The position numbers and the translations under genes were made by a program. This document shows positions 1 to 6,526 of a stretch of 10,270 nt of DNA, one piece after another (the first letter of the stretch is position 1; each line of letters begins with the position of its first letter). A model generated the notes under the pieces. The model made no database searches. It was not told the DNA's origin and saw nothing but the letters and a program-made list of their open reading frames with translations. This stretch comes from Chlorobiaceae bacterium (GTDB lineage: Bacteria > Bacteroidota > Chlorobiia > Chlorobiales > Chlorobiaceae), in assembly GCA_013336025.1 (NCBI GenBank), contig JAAXUM010000030.1:1-10270 (forward strand). The letters run 5' to 3'.

Positions 1-1202
1 TCTTTTCCGGTGATATTTCCGTCCTGCTCGGCATGACTTCTGCTGAATATGCCTTTGTGCGCTATGCGGCAGTCATTCTCTGGATCGATACTATTCTTGT
101 TATTCCCTTTGCCGAACTGAGACTCAAAAGAAAGGCTGTTCAGTTCGCCATAGCAAGGGTAACCGGTGTTGTTGCTGTTGTCATTGCAGCCATGATTCTT
201 GTCATTCCGTTTCATGCCGGGTTGCAAGGTGCTTTTATCGCAAACATTATCGGTTCCATCGTGAGCGGTGTGATGGTGTTTCCCGTTTTCATGCAGTTAC
301 GTCCGTTTTTTTCCTTTCGTCAGTTCCGTGAACTGCTTCAGATAGGTTTACCCTATGTTCCGGCCGGTATTGCCGGCCTGCTTATTCATCTGATAGATCG
401 TAATATCCTTATCAGAATCTCTTCTTCAGACATTGAAAGGATCTACGGCGAAGGGTATGTTGCTTCAGATATTCTTGGAATTTACGGCAGGGTTGTTGCG
501 TTTGGTATTATTCTTCAGCTTTTTATTCAGGTGTTTCGTTTTGCCTGGCAGCCTTTTTTTCTGCAGCATGCCTCGGACCCCGATGCAAAGCGACTTTTTC
601 GTTATGTGTTAAGCATTTCAACGCTTTTTACGATGGTTATGGCGCTTGCGTCGACATTTTTTGTGCCGGATCTCGTGAGATACCACTATGCTGACCGGTT
701 TTACCTGCTTCCGCCTCGTTACTGGATAGGGTTATCCGTTCTTCCGTGGATTTTTCTGAGTTATGTGTTTGACATGATTTCAACCAATCTTACTGCGGGT
801 CTTCTGATTACCGGTAACACTCGCTCTTTGCCGATGGTAACGTTTTCCGGAGCATTGGTTACCTCTGTTGTCTGCTGGCTGCTGGTGCCGGTGAATGGTA
901 TGGAAGGTGCTGCTTATGCTATTGTTGCCGGTACGTTTGTCATGTGTCTTGTTATGGCATACTATTCGCTGAAGGTCTATCCAAACCGGTATGACTGGCT
1001 CAAGCTTTCTTTGCTTCTTGCTGCCGGCGGAGTGTTTGCCGGTGTCGGTCTATGGTTCGAAACGCTTGCGGCAGGGATGGTATTGATTGTTCTGGTGAAA
1101 ACCGGATTGCTTCTGCTGTTTTTTTTCCTTGCCGTTTTTGCATTCAGAGATGAGGCCTGGCTTGTTGCAGAAAAAATCGGAAGGAGGATCAAAAGGCGTT
1201 GA
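1..1202 (+). CDS. Polysaccharide flippase, Wzx/MATE-like (5' partial)
   Basis: Inner-membrane transporter expected to flip lipid-linked O-antigen or exopolysaccharide units to the periplasmic face. The reading frame is open from base 3 and reads in from outside the window ([10 protein letters not shown] precedes the first visible Met at 33), so the true N-terminus is missing. About 399 residues are visible, almost wholly hydrophobic, with many membrane segments (for example residues near [20 protein letters not shown] and [15 protein letters not shown]) broken by short basic loops. The motif [20 protein letters not shown] followed by an [13 protein letters not shown] segment is typical of Wzx/RfbX-like proteins at the start of the second half. 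Family members are usually 420-490 residues, so perhaps 50-90 residues are missing. The C-terminus is basic (KIGRRIKRR). The next gene is convergent. No strong terminator was found after the stop; a T-rich tract near 1226-1234 has only a weak 4-bp stem. Confidence 0.85.
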   Translation, partial: FSGDISVLLGMTSAEYAFVRYAAVILWIDTILVIPFAELRLKRKAVQFAIARVTGVVAVVIAAMILVIPFHAGLQGAFIANIIGSIVSGVMVFPVFMQLRPFFSFRQFRELLQIGLPYVPAGIAGLLIHLIDRNILIRISSSDIERIYGEGYVASDILGIYGRVVAFGIILQLFIQVFRFAWQPFFLQHASDPDAKRLFRYVLSISTLFTMVMALASTFFVPDLVRYHYADRFYLLPPRYWIGLSVLPWIFLSYVFDMISTNLTAGLLITGNTRSLPMVTFSGALVTSVVCWLLVPVNGMEGAAYAIVAGTFVMCLVMAYYSLKVYPNRYDWLKLSLLLAAGGVFAGVGLWFETLAAGMVLIVLVKTGLLLLFFFLAVFAFRDEAWLVAEKIGRRIKRR

Positions 1203-1263
1203 AAACAGCCGATTTTGACTATCGATTCTTTTTTATACGTTCCTGATTTTTCGGGTGCTCTGT

Positions 1264-1770
1264 TTAACGCTGAAGATTCTCTATGGTATCCTTTCTCATG
1301 TGCATCTGACGCATACCCATGTGCATGAGAATTTTTTGCAGCGAATCTCTCTGTGATGGCGTGCAGACTTCAGAGAGCTGATGAAAATGCGTGGCAAGCT
1401 GCTGTTCAATGCTTGACTGGTGTTTTCCAATTGCTTGAGCAAGCTGCGCAATCTTTTGTGAGTCAGGGTTTTCACGTATGGCTTCTTTGACCAACTGCTC
1501 TTTCAGCAGGGAAATGGCCTGCATTTCAGGCCTGACTTTTCTGAAATGCTCACGACGAAGTTCCTGAAAACTATCGGCCTGTTTTTCGGTCAGCGCCAGA
1601 GGGGCGTTGAAAAAAATCTGCCGGTTGTACTGGCGGGTTATTTTAACCTGTACAGGAGAGTGTTTTCCGGAGAAATTCTGCACCCAGAGAATTCCGAGCA
1701 GCGTCAGGTTGAGCAGAACAAGAATGACAAGCGATGTGGTGATAAAACGCTTTGATGCTAAAAAATCCAT
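1264..1770 (-). CDS. Membrane-anchored Spy/CpxP-like (CnrX-like) periplasmic protein
   Basis: 168 residues. Residues 10-31 form one strongly hydrophobic helix without a clear signal-peptidase site, so the protein is probably anchored in the inner membrane with its helical domain in the periplasm. Two LTxxQ-type positions are visible: LTEKQ at 60-64 and CTPSQR at 136-141, where Cys136 replaces the usual Leu. The part between (NPDSQKIAQLAQAIGKHQ, 101-118) closely matches the neighbouring 1904-2485 protein (NPDKQRIALIAQQIGKQQ), so the two are paralogues. The tail MHMGMRQMHM (149-158) is rich in Met and His and looks able to bind a soft or transition metal. Spy/CpxP proteins are periplasmic chaperones or stress sensors; CnrX is a membrane-anchored Ni/Co sensor of this fold. 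A metal-sensing role here is inference. It is the last gene of the sigma-factor block. No Shine-Dalgarno sequence is seen; the start is the only ATG that includes the whole anchor. Confidence 0.75.
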   Translation of the reverse strand: MDFLASKRFITTSLVILVLLNLTLLGILWVQNFSGKHSPVQVKITRQYNRQIFFNAPLALTEKQADSFQELRREHFRKVRPEMQAISLLKEQLVKEAIRENPDSQKIAQLAQAIGKHQSSIEQQLATHFHQLSEVCTPSQRDSLQKILMHMGMRQMHMRKDTIENLQR

Positions 1771-1822
1771 GATGGATGAAAGGTTACTGTAGCAGTTTGT
1801 GAATACCTGAGTTGATTTATAT

Positions 1823-1870
1823 CAGGGAGTACAAAAGCAGGAACAAATACTCTTGTACTCCCTGCTTTTG
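1823..1870. repeat. Two interlaced inverted repeats (alternative hairpins or pseudoknot)
   Basis: The 12-base arm CAGGGAGTACAA (1823-1834) is perfectly complementary to TTGTACTCCCTG (1853-1864). The 10-base arm CAAAAGCAGG (1832-1841) is perfectly complementary to CCTGCTTTTG (1861-1870). Arm order is A-B-A'-B', so the two hairpins overlap and either exclude each other or form an H-type pseudoknot. The element sits in the 133-base gap between the stop of the Spy-like gene at 1904 and the start of the anchored protein at 1770. On the minus strand the second hairpin ends in CCTGCTTTTG, a short U-tract, so it could act as a terminator or attenuator inside the operon. The repeat is directly visible; the function is inferred. 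Confidence 0.7.
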
Positions 1871-1903
1871 CATTATTGATTCCCCGATACTAACGAAGTT
1901 CCG

Positions 1904-2485
1904 TTACATCTTCATAGCGCCGTGCCTGCGCACTGGCATCTGATCCATAAACGTTTTCATTTTTTCACGCTGTTGTGGTGTCAGAACAGAAGCGACCTCC
2001 TGCATGCTGGTACTTCTCATGATGGCAATGTCTGTCTGCTGCTTTCCGATCTGCTGTGCAATCAGCGCAATACGCTGTTTGTCAGGATTGCTGGTCATAG
2101 ATGCATTCAAGAGTTGTTTTTGCAGTTCAGCAAGCCGTGATCTTTCTTTCGTGGAAAGCGTAACATGTTTCTGGCGCATCTCCTGAAGCTGTCTGTTTTG
2201 CGCATCGCTCAGCCCGAGTTGCTCTTTCAGAATCATTTGACGGTTGCCTCTTCCTTTTTCCCGGTTCATACCGGCTCGTTTCGAACGCTGGTCGGGGCTG
2301 CGTAACGCTACTCGTTTCTGGCATTCGTTCTGATATGCCTGCCGTTCGTCTTGTGATACATTCTGCATGGTTCCGCGCATTTCAGCAAGTTTTGCATCTG
2401 AAAAACTGCTGTAATCAGTTGCTGAGGCAATACTGCTGACACCAATGAGCATTGCGGCTATCATCGTCACTGTTTTTTTGTTCAT
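1904..2485 (-). CDS. Spy/CpxP-like periplasmic protein, LTxxQ family
   Basis: 193 residues with a classical signal peptide: KK at 3-4, hydrophobic core 6-20, likely cleavage after Ala22 (SIASA). The mature N-terminal part (about 24-66: FSDAKLAEMRGTM, then DERQAYQNECQKR) resembles the short conserved stretch of DUF1104 proteins; that match is from memory and tentative. Residues 84-181 form the Spy/CpxP-like helical region, with LSDAQ at 92-96 and the canonical LTPQQREKM at 168-176. The segment around NPDKQRIALIAQQIGKQQ (133-150) is nearly shared with the downstream anchored protein. There is a single cysteine, Cys55. The C-terminus MPVRRHGAMKM has Met and His residues. The expected role is a periplasmic chaperone or stress/metal-responsive protein. 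Fourth gene of the sigma-factor block, 55 bases after the preceding gene. No convincing Shine-Dalgarno sequence; the start is supported by the signal peptide. Confidence 0.8.
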   Translation of the reverse strand: MNKKTVTMIAAMLIGVSSIASATDYSSFSDAKLAEMRGTMQNVSQDERQAYQNECQKRVALRSPDQRSKRAGMNREKGRGNRQMILKEQLGLSDAQNRQLQEMRQKHVTLSTKERSRLAELQKQLLNASMTSNPDKQRIALIAQQIGKQQTDIAIMRSTSMQEVASVLTPQQREKMKTFMDQMPVRRHGAMKM

Positions 2486-2540
2486 AGTTATCGTTTTGTT
2501 TTAGTGTTATCGTCTTTGTCTGTTTACATCGTCATTCTGG

Positions 2541-3095
2541 TTAAAATCGAAACATCAGTGAAAATATCGGGCTGTTATTAACGGAGAAACGGTCGAATCT
2601 TTCCCGCTGCTGGTTGTTGCATACCTCACGATAGTTCCGGATGGAACGGATACGGTATCGGTTGAGATCATCCTGCAGAACGCTTATTTTCCGGTTCAAT
2701 CTTGCGATTGTTCTGAAGTTTCTGTGTTTCTGCATCTCTTCGTTTTGCCGGATTTCCTTCAGGAGTGCAATTTCCCTGTAAACTGAACCGGTATGCTCCC
2801 GATAGTCCTGCCGGATGGCAATAAACCGGTCGAGTTGGCGATCATCGAGTTCAAGTGTTGCTTTTACTGACCTGAAATCGTCACTGATTGCCGGAGACTG
2901 ACGAAGCCTGTCATGGTATCCATCCTCCTGGCGATCATTCCTTGCGAAACGTTCATCGCTCTGTTCCTGCCGGGATTCATTGCGATGATGGTTCTGGTCA
3001 ATCGCATAGCTTTCGCGGTATTCTGCAGCACCAGCAGTGTTGCCGAATGTCATGATCGCTGCAGCCAGTGAAGCAGCAATTGCTCTTTTTTTCAT
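2541..3095 (-). CDS. Divergent Spy-like exported helical protein
   Basis: 184 residues from the chosen start. A longer reading from 3125 is possible, but the ATG at 3095 has a good ribosome binding site (AGGAG, 5-base spacing) and begins a normal signal peptide (MKKRAIAASL, cleavage near AGA at 21-23). The mature protein opens with a very charged His/Arg/Glu/Asp-rich stretch (about 26-66) with no hydrophobic core, probably disordered. It is followed by a long-helix region (74-170) with the Spy-like pattern LELDDRQLDRF (81-91), IARLNRKISVLQ (130-141) and EVCNNQQRERF (157-167). The last corresponds to LTPxQREKF of the family, with Cys159 in place of Leu. Cys159 is the only cysteine. The final residues, SLMFRF, end in an aromatic residue. 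It is most likely a third diverged paralogue of the two downstream proteins. Function unknown; a periplasmic stress or chaperone role is inferred from fold pattern and position. Confidence 0.7.
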   Translation of the reverse strand: MKKRAIAASLAAAIMTFGNTAGAAEYRESYAIDQNHHRNESRQEQSDERFARNDRQEDGYHDRLRQSPAISDDFRSVKATLELDDRQLDRFIAIRQDYREHTGSVYREIALLKEIRQNEEMQKHRNFRTIARLNRKISVLQDDLNRYRIRSIRNYREVCNNQQRERFDRFSVNNSPIFSLMFRF

Positions 3096-3100
3096 GCCGG

Positions 3101-3105
3101 CTCCT
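3101..3105 (-). promoter_or_regulatory. Ribosome binding site fixing the start at 3095
   Basis: On the minus strand AGGAG, preceded by an A-run, lies 5 bases before the ATG at 3095-3093. It is the clearest Shine-Dalgarno sequence in the window and favours this start over the in-frame ATG at 3125. Confidence 0.7.
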
Positions 3106-3200
3106 TTTTTTAACATGGTTGTCATATCGTTTTCATTTTGTCGTTACATCCTGAACAAGGTAATGTTGCTGTCATGATTTTTTTTGTTGATGGAGTCGTG

Positions 3201-3581
3201 TTATCTGCTACCGTTCTGATTATCAGGGAGTTCGCTTCCGGAGAACTCTGTGCCGGTTTCGGTGTAATAGGCCAGCGCAGGGCTGGTGTAGTCATCACTG
3301 ATCGTTTCTGTGGCATTGCTTGCCGTTTCTTTCGATTGCCGTTCTGTTGAACTGAAAAACAGCATTGCAGAGCTGATGTTGATAACAAGCAGCAGTGCAG
3401 CAAATGCAAGTCTCGGATTAAAGTTGTGAACCGTTTCCAATCTGCTTTTTGTACTGCCGGCAGCTATTCTTTCCATCAGATGAACCCTGAAAAGGGGAGA
3501 AACCTTCAGCGGTTGCATCTCGTCGAGCAACTGCATGATTTTTCTTACCTCTTCTTCTCTTTTATCGATATTGTTCTTCAT
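3201..3581 (-). CDS. Single-pass membrane protein, probable anti-sigma factor
   Basis: 126 residues from the ATG at 3581, which has AGGA 7 bases upstream (3589-3592); an in-frame ATG at 3599 lacks such a site. The N-terminal 55 residues are charged and would be cytoplasmic (EEEVRKIMQLLDEMQPLKVS, then LFRVHLMERI). One membrane helix lies at about 58-77 (LAFAALLLVINISSAMLFF). The last 48 residues are Ser/Thr/Glu-rich, likely periplasmic and unstructured. This topology and its place directly after an ECF sigma gene are those of membrane-bound anti-sigma factors: the cytoplasmic part binds sigma and the outer part receives the signal. No zinc-type HxxxCxxC motif is present; there is no cysteine at all. 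No sequence family is recognised, so the assignment rests on context and topology. The 75-base gap to the sigma gene suggests one transcript. Confidence 0.6.
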   Translation of the reverse strand: MKNNIDKREEEVRKIMQLLDEMQPLKVSPLFRVHLMERIAAGSTKSRLETVHNFNPRLAFAALLLVINISSAMLFFSSTERQSKETASNATETISDDYTSPALAYYTETGTEFSGSELPDNQNGSR

Positions 3582-3656
3582 CTTTTTTTCCTGTTTCATG
3601 ATATATCTGACGTCAGACTGGCAAAAAACCTTCGTTTTCTTCTGCTCAGCAGTTTT

Positions 3657-4265
3657 TCAGGGCTGTTTAAAATGTTTATAGAGTTTGTCGTGAAGGTTTT
3701 TTTTTGCCCTGTGGATGAGTGATTCAACTGCTGAAACGGAACTCTGGAGGATATCGGCTATTTCCTGGTTGGAGAAGCCGTCCTGCTTGCTGAGCAGGAA
3801 TGCCGTTTTCTGGTTTTCAGGGAGCGTGTTCAATGCATCCTGAAGCAGGTTTGCGTTTTCTTTTCCGGCAAGTGACTGCAGTGGGTTGATACCTGCAGGA
3901 TCTGTAAGGTCTTCCGACGGGTCATCAATACCGATTACTCGTTTGATCGAGCTGAACCGTTTTTTTCGTTTCAGTCGTCTCAGGTAATCAAGTGATTTGG
4001 TTACAGCGATACGGTATATCCAGGTGGATAGTTTTGATTCTTCCCTGAATTGATCAAGTGAGCGGTATACCTCCACAAAAACATCCTGAGCAAGGTCCTC
4101 GGCATCTTCACGGTTGAAAACAAAGCGGAAACAGGTATTGAGCACCATCTCCTGATGCTCAAGAACCAGCGCCCTGAACTGTTCGTTCTTCGATGTTACC
4201 CGATTATCCGGCAAAGCCTTGTGTGTTGCAGGTATTGCTAATGTGGCCTCTCCTCTCTCTTCCAT
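3657..4265 (-). CDS. ECF-type RNA polymerase sigma factor (sigma-70 family, RpoE-like)
   Basis: 202 residues. Region 2 spans about 33-98 and contains [20 protein letters not shown] (50-69) and the DNA-melting/-10 recognition stretch [20 protein letters not shown] (78-97). A linker of about 40 residues follows. Region 4 is at 140-196, with [16 protein letters not shown] and the helix-turn-helix [20 protein letters not shown] (164-183) that reads the -35 element. Regions 1 and 3 are absent, as in group 4 (ECF) sigma factors. It should direct polymerase to its own promoter and to stress genes, released by the anti-sigma factor encoded next. The first 27 residues are poorly conserved-looking; the ATG at 4265 is the only in-frame ATG before region 2, an in-frame stop lies just upstream, and no good Shine-Dalgarno precedes it, so a non-ATG start is possible. 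It heads the five-gene minus-strand block. Confidence 0.93.
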   Translation of the reverse strand: MEERGEATLAIPATHKALPDNRVTSKNEQFRALVLEHQEMVLNTCFRFVFNREDAEDLAQDVFVEVYRSLDQFREESKLSTWIYRIAVTKSLDYLRRLKRKKRFSSIKRVIGIDDPSEDLTDPAGINPLQSLAGKENANLLQDALNTLPENQKTAFLLSKQDGFSNQEIADILQSSVSAVESLIHRAKKNLHDKLYKHFKQP

Positions 4266-4577
4266 GTGCAGGCATCATCTGTTTTGCCGGTTAATGCTTT
4301 GCGTGCAAAATATATTTCAGGGCAGCGCTCTTAATTTGTTTCGCGATTCGAGTGCGTAGTTGAGACAGATTTGTCGGTACTCCGGTTCTATGGTTTATAC
4401 CGATATGATCGGGATACCGTCCTCCTCTCACTCAAACCGCTCACGACAATAAACAGATTCGCCCTTCAAGGATATGACGTCGTTTATTGCTGGTTCCTGC
4501 GCCTTTTTTTTCAGAATAACCATGAAAAGCTGTAAAGCATTGTTCTCAATCCGGTTGTGCGGGGGGATAGATGCTTT
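4266..4577. other. Gene-free region upstream of the sigma factor gene
   Basis: 312 bases between the sigma start and the stop of the DUF393 gene. I see no convincing coding sequence. Visible items are an 8-base inverted repeat CAATAAAC/GTTTATTG (4447-4454 and 4482-4489), a small dyad CCGAT-ATG-ATCGG (4400-4412), a run of eight T on the plus strand (4503-4510), and a 7-base AAAGCAT/ATGCTTT pair (4534-4540 and 4571-4577) right after the DUF393 stop that could be a weak terminator. An AT-rich TATATT on the minus strand (4309-4314) could be a -10 for the sigma gene, but no matching -35 is evident. GGAACC (minus strand, 4492-4497) and GAACC (around 4384) resemble ECF -35 elements, but the spacing to possible -10 elements is not canonical. 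The promoter of the sigma block must lie here if the block is transcribed separately. Confidence 0.5.
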
Positions 4578-5006
4578 TTATAACACGGACGTTTCTTTTT
4601 CAGGAAACCTGTTTTGCAGCTTCTGATCCGGGATCATGCATCTTTCTTTTTTGCCGCACAGGAGATAGCGGTTTTTTTCTGTAAGATCACAGGCAGGATC
4701 CCGCGGAGGTTGCGGAATAATGGCAAACAGGTACAGCAGGTTCCGGAAACAATCAAGTTTTTCTGCAATTGCAAGCGCGGCAGCGCTTTTGGTAAAGGCT
4801 TTGCCGTCTTTGATCAGAACGACGGTTGTTACTTGTTCTGCATGAAGGTGATCCCGATCGAGGAGTTTCCTGCCCAGAGGTGACTGGGCAGGTGTGAAGG
4901 TGAAACGTCCGGAACTGTCGCGTTCCGGGATAAAGTTTACGGAAAACTCACAAAGATTACAGAGACCGTCAAAAATCACAATACGCGAGGGGAGAGTTTC
5001 CGCCAT
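4578..5006 (-). CDS. DUF393 / DCC-family thioredoxin-like protein
   Basis: 142 residues. The N-terminus carries the family signature FDGLCNLCEFSVNFI (12-26), with the DGxCxLC motif (Cys16, Cys19), then ERDSSGRFTFTPAQS (28-42), VVLIKDGKAFTKSAAAL (62-78) and the C-terminal PPRDPACDLTEKNRYLLCG (100-118). Domain and length (about 130-150) match complete DUF393 proteins, named for their DCC motif and predicted to be thiol-disulfide oxidoreductase-like. The exact substrate is unknown. Cys106, Cys117 and Cys123 are additional cysteines. The frame is open further upstream into pgm, but the ATG at 5006 lies only 8 residues before the conserved core and after the pgm stop at 5038, so it is the sensible start. 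The Shine-Dalgarno is poor. The 31-base gap to pgm suggests co-transcription. Confidence 0.85.
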   Translation of the reverse strand: MAETLPSRIVIFDGLCNLCEFSVNFIPERDSSGRFTFTPAQSPLGRKLLDRDHLHAEQVTTVVLIKDGKAFTKSAAALAIAEKLDCFRNLLYLFAIIPQPPRDPACDLTEKNRYLLCGKKERCMIPDQKLQNRFPEKETSVL

Positions 5007-5037
5007 GGTTGTTTGTTTTGTCGGTTGTGATCCCTTT

Positions 5038-6420
5038 TCAGGCAAGTTTAGCCGCAAATGCAAGCACTTTTGATACCTTTTCGTCAGTATCAGCTTCGCA
5101 ATACAGACGAAGCACCGGTTCGGTTCCTGATGGCCGAATGAGAAGCCATCCACCTTCAAAATGGTATTTGTATCCGTCAAGATCGCTGAAACCAAGAACT
5201 TTGTAACCGGCAACGGTTTCAAGGTTTCCTGCCGCAGCCTTTGCGATGATTGCCTGCTTTTTTGCTTCGCTGACGTGCAGGTCATTGCGTGTGAAGGCAA
5301 AATACCCGTACTCATCGTAGAGCTCTTCTACAAGTCCTGAAAGAGATTTCTCTTTACGGGTCATGATTTCGAGTATCAGCAGACCGATATAGACCCCATC
5401 GCGTTCCGGAAGAAAAGAGGTAATGCCTATGCCGCCCGATTCTTCACCACCGATGAGAATGTCATTGGTGCTCATGAGTTTGCTGACATACTTGAAGCCT
5501 ACGGGAAGTTCATGCAGAACAAGGTTGTTTTTCAGGCAGATTTTGTTGATAACATCGGTCAGTGCAAATGTTTTGGCTACCTCGCCCGTTTGATGTTTCT
5601 CTTCGACAAGATATTTCAGGATAATGGCAAAAAGCTTGTGTGAGTCCACAAACCTTGCCTTTTCGTCAAGCATGCCCACTCTGTCGGCATCACCATCATT
5701 GATAATCGCAACATCGGTTTCAACCTCTTTGAAAAAATCGATGAAATCCTCAATATACTGAGGCATTGGTTCAGGATTGATGCCTCCGAATCCGGGATTG
5801 ATCGAGCAGTGATAACAGTTTACCATTGATTCGTCAAAAAAGCTGGTAATAATATCCTGACCGGCCCCATACATGGCGTTATGCGCAATTTTAATTCTCG
5901 ACTCCCGGATAAGCTGGAGGTCGATGTGTGTTTTCAGGTAGTTCATGTAGAAGCTTTTCATATCGACAGACTCGATGAGCTTCAGGTCCGGCTTGATTTC
6001 TGTTTCAGGATCGATCTCCAAAAGGTAGCTCTCGATTTCAGCTATTGCCTCAGGATTTGCCGGTCCGCCGTAAGCCGCTTTAACCTTGAATCCATTGTAG
6101 TTTGGTGGATTGTGCGATGCGGTGATCACGATACCTCCGGCAAGCTGTTTTGCTTTGGTATAGAGCGATACAGCGGGAGTGGATACGAAGCTGTCGGAGA
6201 GAAATACCCGGATGCCTTCAGATGAGAGAACTTCGGCGGTATAGGCAGCAAATTCCTTTGACATGAATCTTGTATCATAGCCGATACAGACCCCTTTTGA
6301 TCTGCCTGGTTGTGAATGAAAATATCGAGCAGAAGCGAGTGCTGCAAGTTTCAGGTTTTCATAGGTATACTCTTTGGCGATAATGGCCCGCCATCCGTCG
6401 GTACCGAATTTAACTTGCAT
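5038..6420 (-). CDS. Phosphoglucomutase/phosphomannomutase (alpha-D-phosphohexomutase)
   Basis: 460 residues, full length for bacterial enzymes of this superfamily. It interconverts hexose 1- and 6-phosphates in the cytoplasm through a phosphoserine, supplying sugar nucleotides for glycogen, LPS and other polysaccharides. Visible landmarks: FGTDGWRAI near the N-terminus (5-13); the active-serine loop TASHNPPNYNGFK (100-112, Ser102); the metal-binding loop DGDADRVG (242-249); the sugar-specificity loop GGEESGG (324-330); and the phosphate-binding loop RPSGTEPVLRLY (429-440). All four catalytic loops are intact. The start at 6420 (MQVKFGTDGW) fits the family; a longer reading from a TTG at 6450 has no family support. 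No strong Shine-Dalgarno. Whether glucose, mannose or glucosamine phosphate is preferred cannot be read safely; GEESGG is found in enzymes acting on glucose and mannose phosphates. Divergent from lpxB. Confidence 0.95.
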   Translation of the reverse strand: MQVKFGTDGWRAIIAKEYTYENLKLAALASARYFHSQPGRSKGVCIGYDTRFMSKEFAAYTAEVLSSEGIRVFLSDSFVSTPAVSLYTKAKQLAGGIVITASHNPPNYNGFKVKAAYGGPANPEAIAEIESYLLEIDPETEIKPDLKLIESVDMKSFYMNYLKTHIDLQLIRESRIKIAHNAMYGAGQDIITSFFDESMVNCYHCSINPGFGGINPEPMPQYIEDFIDFFKEVETDVAIINDGDADRVGMLDEKARFVDSHKLFAIILKYLVEEKHQTGEVAKTFALTDVINKICLKNNLVLHELPVGFKYVSKLMSTNDILIGGEESGGIGITSFLPERDGVYIGLLILEIMTRKEKSLSGLVEELYDEYGYFAFTRNDLHVSEAKKQAIIAKAAAGNLETVAGYKVLGFSDLDGYKYHFEGGWLLIRPSGTEPVLRLYCEADTDEKVSKVLAFAAKLA

Positions 6421-6433
6421 TATTTTTTGATTT

Positions 6434-6442
6434 TGATATAAT
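6434..6442 (+). promoter_or_regulatory. Extended -10 promoter element for lpxB
   Basis: TGATATAAT is a perfect extended -10 (TGnTATAAT). A weak -35, TTGCAT at 6415-6420, lies 16 bases before the TATAAT. Transcription would start near 6449, giving a leader of about 77 bases before the lpxB ATG. The -35 overlaps the pgm start codon on the other strand, so the divergent genes share this region. Confidence 0.55.
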
Positions 6443-6463
6443 GGGATCAAGCCGCAATATTGA

Positions 6464-6526
6464 ATGCTAAAACTAAATATAAAATACGGTTTCCCGGTGG
6501 TTCATCCAATTTTCCCCGCTTTTTGA
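6464..6526 (+). CDS. Possible 20-codon leader ORF before lpxB
   Basis: An ATG at 6464 opens a 20-codon frame (MLKLNIKYGFPVVHPIFPAF) ending in TGA at 6524-6526. The A of this stop is the first base of the lpxB ATG (TGATG), an arrangement typical of translational coupling. lpxB itself has no Shine-Dalgarno sequence, which makes coupling plausible, but the leader frame has none either. It begins about 15 bases after the predicted transcription start. Its peptide is not recognised and a chance frame of this length is quite possible. Confidence 0.25.
   Translation: MLKLNIKYGFPVVHPIFPAF

Noticed and set aside
1203..1263. T-rich tract after the flippase as an intrinsic terminator
   Set aside because: Only a 4-bp stem (CGAT/ATCG) precedes the T tract; too weak to call.
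3122..3175. 17-residue minus-strand frame (MTATLPCSGCNDKMKTI) with a CxxC motif, whose TGA overlaps an alternative ATG of the next gene
   Set aside because: No Shine-Dalgarno sequence, very short, and the downstream gene has a better start with a good ribosome binding site at 3095. Most likely chance.
4340..4365. TTCGAGT-like T-loop sequence suggesting a tRNA remnant or phage attachment site
   Set aside because: No acceptor, D-arm or anticodon stem could be built around it, and no mobile-element gene is nearby.
5007..5315. N-terminal extension of the DUF393 frame by 103 residues into pgm
   Set aside because: The extension lies inside the conserved C-terminal part of pgm on the same strand in another frame, and the DUF393 domain begins right after the ATG at 5006.
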